Source: an uncultured Clostridium sp. (GTDB lineage: Bacteria > Cyanobacteriota > Vampirovibrionia > Gastranaerophilales > Gastranaerophilaceae). From it: a DNA stretch of 51,684 nucleotides. Under the pieces are notes generated by a model that was not told the origin of the DNA, ran no database searches, and was given only the letters and a program-made list of their open reading frames with translations. Location of the stretch: contig CAJMDF010000010.1 of NCBI GenBank assembly GCA_905212085.1, positions 1 through 51,684 on the forward strand, written 5' to 3'. Shown here in pieces: positions 1 to 6,981 of this stretch. Both the position numbers and the translations under genes were made by a program. Numbering within the stretch: position 1 is the first letter of the stretch; each line of letters begins with the position of its first letter.

Positions 1-16
1 TTTAATTTATAAATAA

Positions 17-40
17 TTGACTCAAAAAAATAATTATAAT
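17..40 (+). promoter_or_regulatory. Putative promoter of the riboswitch-controlled operon
   Basis: A perfect TATAAT lies at 35-40, placing transcription start near 47, just before the riboswitch core at about 55. A TTGACT at 17-22 is present, but the 12-nt spacing is too short for a standard -35, so only the -10 box is well supported. Confidence 0.45.
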
Positions 41-49
41 ATTCTTTAA

Positions 50-191
50 TCAATAGAGGGAATGGAGTGAATATCTCCAGCTGTGCCGCAACCGTAAAAG
101 CCGGAATACTCAGAAAAACTTATTTACTGCGAGCATCGGTAATAAGATATATTTTTCTCAGTTGTCCTCTAATGCAATTAACATAAAGAGG
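50..191 (+). promoter_or_regulatory. Cobalamin riboswitch (class-II / AdoCbl-variant-like) with RBS-sequestering platform
   Basis: The core has GGGAA (58-62), a P4 hairpin TGGAG/CTCCA (63-67 with 74-78), GCTGTGCCGCAAC (80-92), and a B12-box-like AAGCCGGAATACTC (98-111). P6 is CCG/CGG around TAAAAGC, and P3 can close as GAG (56-58) with CTC (109-111). No P8-P12 arm is present, as in the class-II variants. A P13-like hairpin (112-158) pairs AGAAAAA and CTTATTTAC with GTAATAAG and TTTTTCT. Its loop TGCGAGCA offers TGCG to CGCA of the L5 loop, a plausible kissing interaction. Downstream, CCTCT (166-170) is complementary to the Shine-Dalgarno AGAGG (187-191) of the gene starting at 200, so control is probably translational. 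The match to the family is read by eye from remembered consensus elements. Confidence 0.85.
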
Positions 192-199
192 ATTTTTTA

Positions 200-901
200 A
201 TGTCACTTACAGCCGTACAAACAAATAGCGCAAGAGTTGGAACTTGTCCTCACGGATTACCACTTGGATCATGCCCGATATGTAACGGAATGGGAGGCGG
301 AGGCGGCATGAAAAAAGCTGATTTTTCAGCCAAACCGGGAGAAATGAGCTGGAATGAATGTGCGGCAATAGGAGCATTTTTAAAAGCTCAACAAAATGCA
401 AAATTACAAAGAGAACAAGATGCGCAAAATTTCGCACAAAATGTTCAAGCATTCCAAAATGCTTTAATGAATTCAAGCCAAAAATTAGCAAATATTGCAC
501 AATTTTTTTCTAACAATACTCCTGCGATAATTGCAAAACCTGTAAATTTTGTATTAAACACAGTATTAGGCAACATAGTTAAAACTATTGCTAATATACC
601 TACAACTATCTCGAATACAATTCAGACAATTCAGCAGAAACTTGCAGATATTTCTGACAAATTAACAGCAATGATGGGTGAACTAAAGGCATCTATCGAA
701 AAGAAAATATCAGAAACTTTTAAAGAAATAAAAAAGAAAATAAAATCTATTTTCTCAATATTTCAACCTGCAGACTCTGATAATAGCGACAAACAAATCG
801 ATGAAACTAAAAAAGCTTTTGAATTAAGAACTTTCATACACAAATTATATAAAAAGCTTACAAGTGAAAATGAAAAGGATTTAGAAGAAAATGACAATTA
901 G
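200..901 (+). CDS. Hypothetical protein with N-terminal Cys/His zinc-binding-like motif, first gene of riboswitch operon
   Basis: I do not recognise this 233-residue protein. Near the N-terminus CPHGLPLGSCPIC (residues 16-28) has the spacing of a small zinc knuckle and is followed by a glycine run. The middle (about 45-100) is Gln/Asn/Ala-rich and probably helical. Residues about 108-145 are apolar and could associate with a membrane. The C-terminus is Lys/Glu-rich and probably coiled coil. There is no signal peptide. The ATG at 200 follows AGAGG at 187-191, which can be sequestered by the cobalamin riboswitch upstream. The stop overlaps the next start by 11 bp, which indicates translational coupling. 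A role in B12-responsive physiology is inferred only from the riboswitch. Confidence 0.8.
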   Translation: MSLTAVQTNSARVGTCPHGLPLGSCPICNGMGGGGGMKKADFSAKPGEMSWNECAAIGAFLKAQQNAKLQREQDAQNFAQNVQAFQNALMNSSQKLANIAQFFSNNTPAIIAKPVNFVLNTVLGNIVKTIANIPTTISNTIQTIQQKLADISDKLTAMMGELKASIEKKISETFKEIKKKIKSIFSIFQPADSDNSDKQIDETKKAFELRTFIHKLYKKLTSENEKDLEENDN

Positions 902-2378
902 TCCGCTGCGTGACAGTGAAACTTTAAGACAACAAAGAAATCTTACAACAACCCAAAAACGAGCAAACAACGAAACTAAAGAAGGGGTTTTAGTAAACAA
1001 TTTCATAAAAGATTGCCCTGAATGCAAGGTAAATCTTGAAGATACCTGTGACACGCTTGTAATATCAGAAAACTCCAAAATGCCATCGAGATTATATGAA
1101 AAAAATAATTCTCCAGAAAAAAGTATTCTGCCGATTAGCGCAATAGCCGTAGGGGTTATGGGTGCTATCACCCTATTATCTGCATTTGTAAAACGAAACA
1201 CAAAAATAAACCTTAAAATATCAAATGAAAAAAGATTACCTGAACTTACAAGAAATGTAGCACTTAATGATGAAAAACATCAAGCTCTTTACCAAATGAT
1301 TGCAAGCCCGACAAGAAAAACAATTCTTGCAGGTACAGGAGTACTGACATTAAGCGCAATGGGATTTATGGGAAAAACTTTCTTTGACGGTTTCAAAGAT
1401 GTTTGGGTAAAAAAACGAGAAGCAGATATTCAAAAAGACATGCAGGAAAAACTAATTGACATAGAAACACAATCATTCGCAGGCAAAATCCAAATTACAC
1501 GAAGTATGTTATCAGAAAAAGCCAAAGAGTTCAGTAAATATTTATCTGATGATAAAGAAAAAATTCTTCCTAATTTTGGCAAACATCTTCGGTTTACAGG
1601 TAAATATAATAACAAAAAAAATAACTCTGAGAATAATAACTTAAATTATTTCCTTCTTGGAGCTACTACTGTTGCAACAATAGTAGGTTTAGGCTATTTA
1701 TCACTAAAAAACTTAAGTAAAAGTAAATCACTTTTAGAAGATTATGCAAAAAACAGAAAAAATCTTATAAAAGAAATAGTAAAAAATTCTTCTGAAGTAA
1801 CAAAAGAAACTGATAAAAAATTACTGGAAGCCTATTTTCAGTCAATAGATGCTCATTCCGATACGATAAAAGAATACTTAAAAAATTTAAAATGGGATAA
1901 ATCAGAAGTCGATGAATTTACGCAAAGACTCATAAAAAAAGCAGAAACATCTACTACAAAAGTAAATGAAACAATTGGAGGCGATGGAACCCCAAAACCG
2001 ACATTCTATTCTCACGTAGATGACTATAGAGCATTTTTCTACAACTGGCTTTTAGATACAAATAATAAGCAATTTAAACAATTATTCTTTGGGATAACCG
2101 GAATTACTGCACTCAGCTATGGCGGAAAACTTGCCGGAGATGCAATAAAAGAAGTTCAGGTAAAAAAACTTAATGCTAAAACTGAAGTAGAATTGCAAAA
2201 CAGACTAATATCTACAGAACTTCGAAACTTTAAATCAAAAAAAGAAGCAGCGATACAACCATTAGTTGAGGAATTTTACAAACAAGCACAAAACGGAAAA
2301 CCAAAAGAAGAATTGAAAGTAATAGCAGATAATATTTTATTCGAAATTAAAAACGGACCTCCGTTTGTATATTCATAA
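891..2378 (+). CDS. Hypothetical four-helix membrane protein with internal duplication
   Basis: Unknown 495-residue protein, second gene of the riboswitch operon. Predicted membrane segments are at about residues 79-100, 144-165, 251-272 and 398-418. The second and fourth resemble each other together with their following helices: GTGVLTLSAMGFMGK ... VKK ... LIDIE and GITGITALSYGGKLAG ... VKK ... LISTE. The protein therefore looks like a duplicated unit of about 250 residues (TM1-TM2 and TM3-TM4) with long charged helices between. A CPEC pair occurs near residue 42, echoing the Cys motif of the upstream gene. It overlaps both neighbours, so all three genes probably act together. No transporter or enzyme motif was recognised. 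Confidence 0.8.
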   Translation: MTISPLRDSETLRQQRNLTTTQKRANNETKEGVLVNNFIKDCPECKVNLEDTCDTLVISENSKMPSRLYEKNNSPEKSILPISAIAVGVMGAITLLSAFVKRNTKINLKISNEKRLPELTRNVALNDEKHQALYQMIASPTRKTILAGTGVLTLSAMGFMGKTFFDGFKDVWVKKREADIQKDMQEKLIDIETQSFAGKIQITRSMLSEKAKEFSKYLSDDKEKILPNFGKHLRFTGKYNNKKNNSENNNLNYFLLGATTVATIVGLGYLSLKNLSKSKSLLEDYAKNRKNLIKEIVKNSSEVTKETDKKLLEAYFQSIDAHSDTIKEYLKNLKWDKSEVDEFTQRLIKKAETSTTKVNETIGGDGTPKPTFYSHVDDYRAFFYNWLLDTNNKQFKQLFFGITGITALSYGGKLAGDAIKEVQVKKLNAKTEVELQNRLISTELRNFKSKKEAAIQPLVEEFYKQAQNGKPKEELKVIADNILFEIKNGPPFVYS

Positions 2379-2388
2379 GGAATTCCAA

Positions 2389-2871
2389 ATGTATAATTAC
2401 ATAGCAATACAACCTTATAAAATTCAACAAAATCAATATATGCCTTGTAAATTACCGCAAGGTAAGAGAAATTATACTATTGTAGATAACAATAAAGTAG
2501 ATTATTTCGTATCTCAAAAAGAAGCAGCATTGCCATATCTTACAGATATTTTAATTCACTCTAATAATGAAGCTCAAATAGTAGAAACTCTGCATATTGT
2601 AAATTCTATGCTTGATAATGGAGTAAAAGGGGTTGATAAAATGTATCCTGTATTATCACGATTTAATGATACAACTTCACCAAATATTCAAACATATCTT
2701 GCCGGAATTTATAGAAAAACTCAAATTCCTGATGCTTTTGGACCTCTTGTAAAAATGTTAATACAAAATTCACTCCATCCTCACTCTTCAAATTTTGATC
2801 CTAATGAAGAAATCGGAGGCGCAATATTGTCATACATTTCAGACCGTTTTAGAAATCAACCTCAAAAATAA
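2389..2871 (+). CDS. Hypothetical helical-repeat-like protein, third gene of riboswitch operon
   Basis: The preferred start is the ATG at 2389, which has AAGGAA at 2377-2382 (6 nt upstream). An in-frame ATG at 2365 lies inside the preceding gene and lacks a good ribosome site. The product is 160 residues, soluble, without signal peptide. From about residue 40 it reads as successive short helices (QKEAALPYLTDILI, EAQIVETLHIVNSML, and so on), suggesting a HEAT-like fold, but this is a weak impression. It is the last gene of the operon. Function unknown. Confidence 0.75.
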   Translation: MYNYIAIQPYKIQQNQYMPCKLPQGKRNYTIVDNNKVDYFVSQKEAALPYLTDILIHSNNEAQIVETLHIVNSMLDNGVKGVDKMYPVLSRFNDTTSPNIQTYLAGIYRKTQIPDAFGPLVKMLIQNSLHPHSSNFDPNEEIGGAILSYISDRFRNQPQK

Positions 2872-2940
2872 CATGTTACAAATTCTTAACATGTTTTAAA
2901 ACATGGTTAAAGTTTTAATTCCCATGTGTCGATAACATGG
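2868..2940 (+). promoter_or_regulatory. Palindrome-rich upstream region (AACATG repeats)
   Basis: The region holds a palindrome TAACATGTTA (2869-2878), a perfect 16-bp palindrome CATGTTTTAAAACATG (2890-2905) and a further AACATG near 2934. The clustering just upstream of the gene at 2980 suggests operator sites. No convincing -35/-10 pair was assigned, and the binding protein is unknown. Confidence 0.35.
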
Positions 2941-2979
2941 ATACGAGTACTAAGTAAAAAGAAAGGAAGATCGACAGCA

Positions 2980-4047
2980 ATGGGAATGGCAGCGTCACAA
3001 GCTAGATTTTTAGGTCTGACAGCCAGAAAAACCAATGTTGAATTTGAAGGTCAACAGATCAACCAACAAAGAACAACATTGTCAAACCAATCTGCTAACT
3101 ACTACAACGATTTGTTGGGTATGTCAGTACCTGTACCACCGTCTGTCGACGACTACACAAAAACTGTGTATACTTTCGAAGATGGGGCTTTAACAAACCA
3201 AATTACATCAATGATTGCTCAAACTGACGGTACATATACAGTAAGTTATATTAGACAATGGAATGATGATTTTTCTGTAGTTGGAGCAGCTACAAGTATT
3301 GTTAATGCTAATGATGACAGATCTGTATTTAAGGTTGGATCTGCTACATTAAGAACATTGGGCACAATCCCAACTACAGCTGAAGGTTTATATGATAAAG
3401 ATGCAGGAGGAGCCGACAGCTATCTGGAATCTCTTTCAGCTGACCAAATTGTTCAACTTCAAAAAGAAGAAGAAGAATATGTAAAACTATTAAAAAGCAA
3501 ATATGGAGATGACGATTATCTGGTAAGATATGTTCAAAATTCTACTACCGGAGAATATAGCCCATATTTCTATAAAAAAACTGATTTAGAAAAAGCTAAC
3601 TACGATGATAACGGCAATTCTCAATCAAATATTAATTGCTACACAATCGGCAGTGAAACTAAAACTGAAGAAGTAAAAGCATCAACCGGTTGCCACATTG
3701 AAAAAGACAGTTCAGGCAGATATATAAACCTAACTATCCCTCAATATGACGAAGATGGCAATCCTATTGATAATACTGGAATTACTTATTCTCTTACAAC
3801 TTCTACAGTTACTGATCAGGATGCATACAACGATGCTATGAACCAATATGAATATGAAAAATATGAATATGATCAAGCAATTGATGAAATTAACGCAAAA
3901 ATTGAAATTGTTCAAGCTCAAGATAAAAACTTGGAATTAAGATTAAAACAACTTGATACTGAACAAGATGCAATTTCTACTGAAATGGATGCAGTACAAA
4001 AAGTTATTGAAAAAAATACTGAATCTACTTTCAAAACTTTCGGATAG
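2980..4047 (+). CDS. Orphan protein with conserved helical N- and C-termini (MGMAASQAR family, copy 1)
   Basis: The start is taken at the ATG at 2980 because AAAGGAAG (2962-2969) precedes it and the translated MGMAASQAR matches the start of the copy at 23327-24730. The 355-residue product has a helical N-terminus (about 1-45), an acidic, Asp/Tyr/Thr-rich middle, and a C-terminal coiled coil (LDTEQDAISTEMDAVQ) ending STFKTFG. The other copy ends NSFKTFG. Conserved helical ends around a variable centre resemble the layout of flagellins and other self-assembling secreted proteins, but there is no sequence proof of such a role. No signal peptide is present. It appears monocistronic with a terminator at 4133. 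Confidence 0.8.
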   Translation: MGMAASQARFLGLTARKTNVEFEGQQINQQRTTLSNQSANYYNDLLGMSVPVPPSVDDYTKTVYTFEDGALTNQITSMIAQTDGTYTVSYIRQWNDDFSVVGAATSIVNANDDRSVFKVGSATLRTLGTIPTTAEGLYDKDAGGADSYLESLSADQIVQLQKEEEEYVKLLKSKYGDDDYLVRYVQNSTTGEYSPYFYKKTDLEKANYDDNGNSQSNINCYTIGSETKTEEVKASTGCHIEKDSSGRYINLTIPQYDEDGNPIDNTGITYSLTTSTVTDQDAYNDAMNQYEYEKYEYDQAIDEINAKIEIVQAQDKNLELRLKQLDTEQDAISTEMDAVQKVIEKNTESTFKTFG

Positions 4048-4132
4048 AACGCCAAAAGCTCTATCAAAACAAAGATGTAAATACATCAAAGTTAACAAAA
4101 TTTTTCCTTTCCCTTTTTCCTATTGATTTTCC

Positions 4133-4167
4133 AACGACAAGCACAAAGTTTGTCGTTTTTCTTTTTG
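4133..4167 (+). terminator. Rho-independent terminator
   Basis: The stem AACGACAA (4133-4140) pairs with TTGTCGTT (4150-4157) and is followed by a T-rich tract. It ends the transcript of the gene at 2980-4047. Confidence 0.75.
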
Positions 4168-4236
4168 CAAATTATCATAAATACATAATATAATATGGTA
4201 TGCTCTTGAAAAAATATTTATGATAAAATATTAAAT

Positions 4237-5091
4237 ATGAGTTTTGATAAAAAGTATTCTAAAATACTGGGTGTAGTAAGAAATGAAATAGAAAATGTCT
4301 GTACTAATTTAAGTTCTGATATAAACATTCAAGAACCTTTAAAAACAAAACTTTCAAACATTTTAAATGCCCCTTCAAAACATATCAGACCATTAATTTC
4401 ATTCTTATATTTAAAAGCCCTTGGTCTAAATATAGATGAAAAACAAATAATATTTCAAACTGCAATAGAACTTGTACACAACGCATCTTTAATTCACGAT
4501 GATGTAATTGATGACAGCAAAATTAGAAGAAATATAAATACAATTAACAAAGACTTTGATAACAAACTTGCAGTAATTTCAGGAGATTATATACTATCAA
4601 TTGCTTTAGATAAAATAGCAAAACTTAATTCTGTTAAAATAATCGAAATGTTTGCAGAAACTCTATCCTTTATGACCAAAGGTGAAATAAACCAACAATT
4701 TTCAAAATTTCAAATTCCAACAATTGAAGATTACATAAAAAAAACAGAACAAAAAACTGCAAAATTATTTGAAACAGCTATTTGTGGTAGCCTAACACTT
4801 GCGAATTCCAATGAGAATGCCTCTGACTTTGCAAAAAACTTTGGAATAGCTTTTCAAATCAGAGACGATCTTATTAACATAAAAACAACAAAATCAGATA
4901 TTACAGACGGCATTTATACAGCTCCTATCATTTATGCGGAGAATATTGAAAATTACCAAAATGGTATTGAAAAAAGTAATATTTTGTTAAATAATTACAT
5001 AGACAATGCATATCAATCAATAAATCATATAGAAGAGAATAAATATAAAATTGCAATAATAGAGCTTCTGGGACTTCTTAAAAATGAATAA
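4237..5091 (+). CDS. Polyprenyl diphosphate synthase (trans-isoprenyl synthase family)
   Basis: This enzyme extends prenyl diphosphates with isopentenyl diphosphate. The first Asp-rich motif is seen in LIHDDVIDDSKIRRN (residues about 87-101), the KHIRP segment matches the usual GKRxRP, and the second Asp-rich region is IRDDLINI, where the usual final Asp is Asn. At 284 residues it is shorter than typical octaprenyl synthases. Chain length (geranylgeranyl, heptaprenyl or octaprenyl) cannot be read from the sequence; quinone side chains are a likely destination. The 3' end overlaps lepB by 8 bp, so the two are co-transcribed. No Shine-Dalgarno is obvious before the ATG. Confidence 0.9.
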   Translation: MSFDKKYSKILGVVRNEIENVCTNLSSDINIQEPLKTKLSNILNAPSKHIRPLISFLYLKALGLNIDEKQIIFQTAIELVHNASLIHDDVIDDSKIRRNINTINKDFDNKLAVISGDYILSIALDKIAKLNSVKIIEMFAETLSFMTKGEINQQFSKFQIPTIEDYIKKTEQKTAKLFETAICGSLTLANSNENASDFAKNFGIAFQIRDDLINIKTTKSDITDGIYTAPIIYAENIENYQNGIEKSNILLNNYIDNAYQSINHIEENKYKIAIIELLGLLKNE

Positions 5092-5731
5092 ACTAAAAAA
5101 AATTATAAATAAAATTAAAGAAAATTATCTTAAATTAAATCCTGCAATAAGAGAAACTATTGAAACAATATTATTTGTTGTAATAATGGTAATTTTAATA
5201 AGATTTTTTATCTGTGAAATTCGTTGGATACCTTCAGCATCAATGCATCCAACATTAATAGAAGGTGACAGGATTGTTGTAGAAAGATTTTCCAGATTTT
5301 ATACAAGTCCAAAACGAGGAGATATAATGGTATTTTATCCTCCATTTGAAAAATTAAAAAATACCCCTTGGAAAACATTTTCTCGTCTTACAGGCTTTTT
5401 CTGCAAAGATGTAGCCTATATAAAAAGAGTCATAGGAACACCAGGGGATAAATTCGAAATAAAAACAGACAAAAATGGAAAAAGTACCGTATATATAAAT
5501 GATACCCCTTTAGATGAAACATATATTCAAAGTGATTATTATGATAAACCCTGCACAAAAGATATGATTTGCGGGCCTATAATAATCCCCGAACATCAAT
5601 ATTTAATGATGGGAGATAACAGAGGTAATTCATATGACAGTCGCTGGTGGGGACTACTGCCTGAAGATAGATTTATCGGCAGAGCTGTATTCCTATTCTG
5701 GCCAATTAACAGATTAAAAATTTTTAAATAA
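5084..5731 (+). CDS. lepB: Signal peptidase I
   Basis: This membrane serine protease removes signal peptides from exported proteins. One N-terminal membrane helix (ILFVVIMVILIRFFI) precedes the catalytic serine in IPSASMHPTL. The general-base lysine lies in YIKRVIGTPGDKFE, and the C-terminal box GDNRGNSYDSRWWG is intact. At 215 residues the length is normal for a single-helix type. It overlaps the prenyl synthase gene by 8 bp and ends at a bidirectional terminator. Confidence 0.96.
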   Translation: MNKLKKIINKIKENYLKLNPAIRETIETILFVVIMVILIRFFICEIRWIPSASMHPTLIEGDRIVVERFSRFYTSPKRGDIMVFYPPFEKLKNTPWKTFSRLTGFFCKDVAYIKRVIGTPGDKFEIKTDKNGKSTVYINDTPLDETYIQSDYYDKPCTKDMICGPIIIPEHQYLMMGDNRGNSYDSRWWGLLPEDRFIGRAVFLFWPINRLKIFK

Positions 5732-5758
5732 AAAATCACCTGTAAGGTGATTTTTTTT
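5731..5758. terminator. Bidirectional terminator between convergent genes
   Basis: AAATCACC (5733-5740) and GGTGATTT (5746-5753) form a hairpin with a 5-nt loop, flanked by A's on the left and eight T's on the right. It can serve both lepB (plus) and the orphan at 5757-6143 (minus). Confidence 0.85.
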
Positions 5759-6143
5759 ACATTAATAAATGATAATATTTCATATAATCTGCCATTATCT
5801 GTGAACTTGTTGCATTGGCAACCGTCGCTTTTAATTCTTGGTTTCGATCTGTTTCTGAAGACTTTTGAACCTTTTCAGTTTCTTTATTATCAGGGGAATT
5901 TTGCTGAACTTTTTCTTGTTCCTGTAATTGAGCGGCATATTCCTGCATTGCAGCTTGAATTTCTTGCATTCTTGCTTTATCACCTGAATATGAACCGGTG
6001 GATTCTATCCCGTTATCTTGGAACTCCTGCAAAATTTGAGCCCATTCATTATAATTAGTAATAGATGTACCCTGAGCCTGAGCTGCAGCCTGAGCTTTTC
6101 TCAACTCATCTTCCGATTGTATTCCATCAACTTTTATAGCCAT
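5757..6143 (-). CDS. Small Gln/Ala-rich orphan protein
   Basis: The start is set at 6143 (MAIKVDG) because AAGGAGAG (plus 6149-6156) lies just upstream; an earlier in-frame ATG at 6203 has no such site. The 128-residue product is soluble, without signal peptide. It has a helical Gln/Ala-rich stretch (DKARMQEIQAAMQEYAAQ), then a Lys/Glu/Asn linker and a hydrophobic C-terminus. It is monocistronic. Its upstream AT-rich inverted repeat resembles the region upstream of the orphan at 11707-11991. Function unknown. Confidence 0.75.
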   Translation of the reverse strand: MAIKVDGIQSEDELRKAQAAAQAQGTSITNYNEWAQILQEFQDNGIESTGSYSGDKARMQEIQAAMQEYAAQLQEQEKVQQNSPDNKETEKVQKSSETDRNQELKATVANATSSQIMADYMKYYHLLM

Positions 6144-6157
6144 AGAATCTCTCCTTA

Positions 6158-6184
6158 ATATATACTTATATATATTAAGTATAT
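6158..6184 (-). promoter_or_regulatory. AT-rich inverted repeat upstream of small orphan gene
   Basis: On the minus strand this reads as an inverted repeat of the form ATACTTAATATATATAAGTAT. It lies directly upstream of the Shine-Dalgarno of the gene at 5757-6143, where a promoter is expected, and could be a -10 region or an operator. Confidence 0.35.
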
Positions 6185-6203
6185 TATTCCCAGCCAATTT
6201 CAA

Positions 6204-6505
6204 AAATCATAAAATTTGTAAAAAAAATTAATAATTCATATTTTTGTTTTATTAAAAATACAGATAATTAAAAATATTAAGAAAAATTTACAAAAGTCTG
6301 AAAAGTTGCTTTAATAATGATTTTTTAAGATTCAAGTAAATATTGTTAGTGTGCCGTTTTTAGAAAAACATTTGCAACTTTGCTACTTTTTTTGTACGAA
6401 AAACATGTCAAAACAGCTTGCAAACAAATATTTTGCAAGTAAGATTATAATAGCGCCTAAATTAGGTGTAAATTTAACAGCCGAATTTAACCAAATGAGG
6501 AAAAT
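6204..6505 (+). promoter_or_regulatory. Upstream region of the ribosomal protein operon with inverted repeat and -10 box
   Basis: This ~300-bp stretch has no gene. A perfect TATAAT at 6446-6451 is followed by AGCG, the same -10 plus GC-rich discriminator seen before fusA (21139-21148). Just upstream, CTTGCAAA (6417-6424) and TTTGCAAG (6432-6439) form a perfect 8-bp inverted repeat over the -35 region, a possible operator. The rest is AT-rich with no clear signal. Confidence 0.5.
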
Positions 6506-6721
6506 ATGTCAAAAGACGTTATAGAATTTGAAGGTACAATTTTAGAGGCAATGCCTAACGCTATGTTTCGCGTAAAACTCGAAAATGATCACGAAATTTT
6601 AGCACATATTTCAGGCAAAATCAGAAAAAATTTCATCAGAATTTTGCCAGGTGACAAAGTAAAAGTAGAAATGACACCATATGATTTAAGCAGAGGCAGA
6701 ATTACATTCCGCCTAAAATAA
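6506..6721 (+). CDS. infA: Translation initiation factor IF-1
   Basis: The 71-residue OB-fold protein binds the 30S A site during initiation. It reads as a full-length IF-1: MSKDVIEFEGTILEAMPNA, then HISGKIRKNFIRILPGDKV and the end RGRITFRLK. AATGAGGAAA upstream provides the ribosome site. It heads the ribosomal gene cluster. Confidence 0.97.
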   Translation: MSKDVIEFEGTILEAMPNAMFRVKLENDHEILAHISGKIRKNFIRILPGDKVKVEMTPYDLSRGRITFRLK

Positions 6722-6761
6722 ATAAAATCTCACGTACAAACACAATATAAAGGAAAGAAAA

Positions 6762-6875
6762 ATGAAAGTTAGATCATCAGTAAAACCAATGTGCGATAAA
6801 TGCAAATGTATTAAAAGAAAAGGCAGAATCGCTGTAATTTGTGAAAACCCAAAACATAAACAAAGACAAGGTTAA
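6762..6875 (+). CDS. rpmJ: 50S ribosomal protein L36
   Basis: Read directly from the sequence: 37 residues from ATG 6762 to TAA 6873-6875, starting MKVRSSVKPMCDKCK. The zinc-binding set is complete (C11, C14, C27, H32), so this is the zinc-containing (C+) form. AAAGGAAAG upstream is the ribosome site. It sits between infA and rpsM, the usual position. Confidence 0.96.
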   Translation: MKVRSSVKPMCDKCKCIKRKGRIAVICENPKHKQRQG

Positions 6876-6890
6876 TTCACAACAAAAATA

Positions 6891-6945
6891 TGCTGAATCT
6901 GCGAGCTAAACGGCAGATGGTGAGGAAGAATTTAAGCCTCATATC
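6891..6945 (+). promoter_or_regulatory. Structured leader before rpsM (candidate ribosomal protein autoregulatory site)
   Basis: Two consecutive hairpins are visible: ATCTGC (6897-6902) with GCAGAT (6913-6918), and TGAGG (6921-6925) with CCTCA (6937-6941). They lie in the 106-nt spacer between rpmJ and rpsM. In E. coli, S4 represses the alpha operon at the rpsM leader, so this may be an analogous site; the likeness is positional only. Confidence 0.4.
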
Positions 6946-6981
6946 AAAAAAAATCTAACAACAAGAAAGGAAAAAATTAAA

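Noticed and set aside
50..191. c-di-GMP (GEMM) riboswitch
   Set aside because: The aptamer consensus does not fit, whereas cobalamin elements match in order.
2926..2979. Upstream start for the MGMAASQAR-family gene
   Set aside because: The extra residues are absent from the paralogue at 23327-24730, and the Shine-Dalgarno lies just before 2980.
5747..6058. Plus-strand open frame over the small orphan gene
   Set aside because: It lies antisense to the better-supported gene at 5757-6143, which has a Shine-Dalgarno and plausible protein composition.
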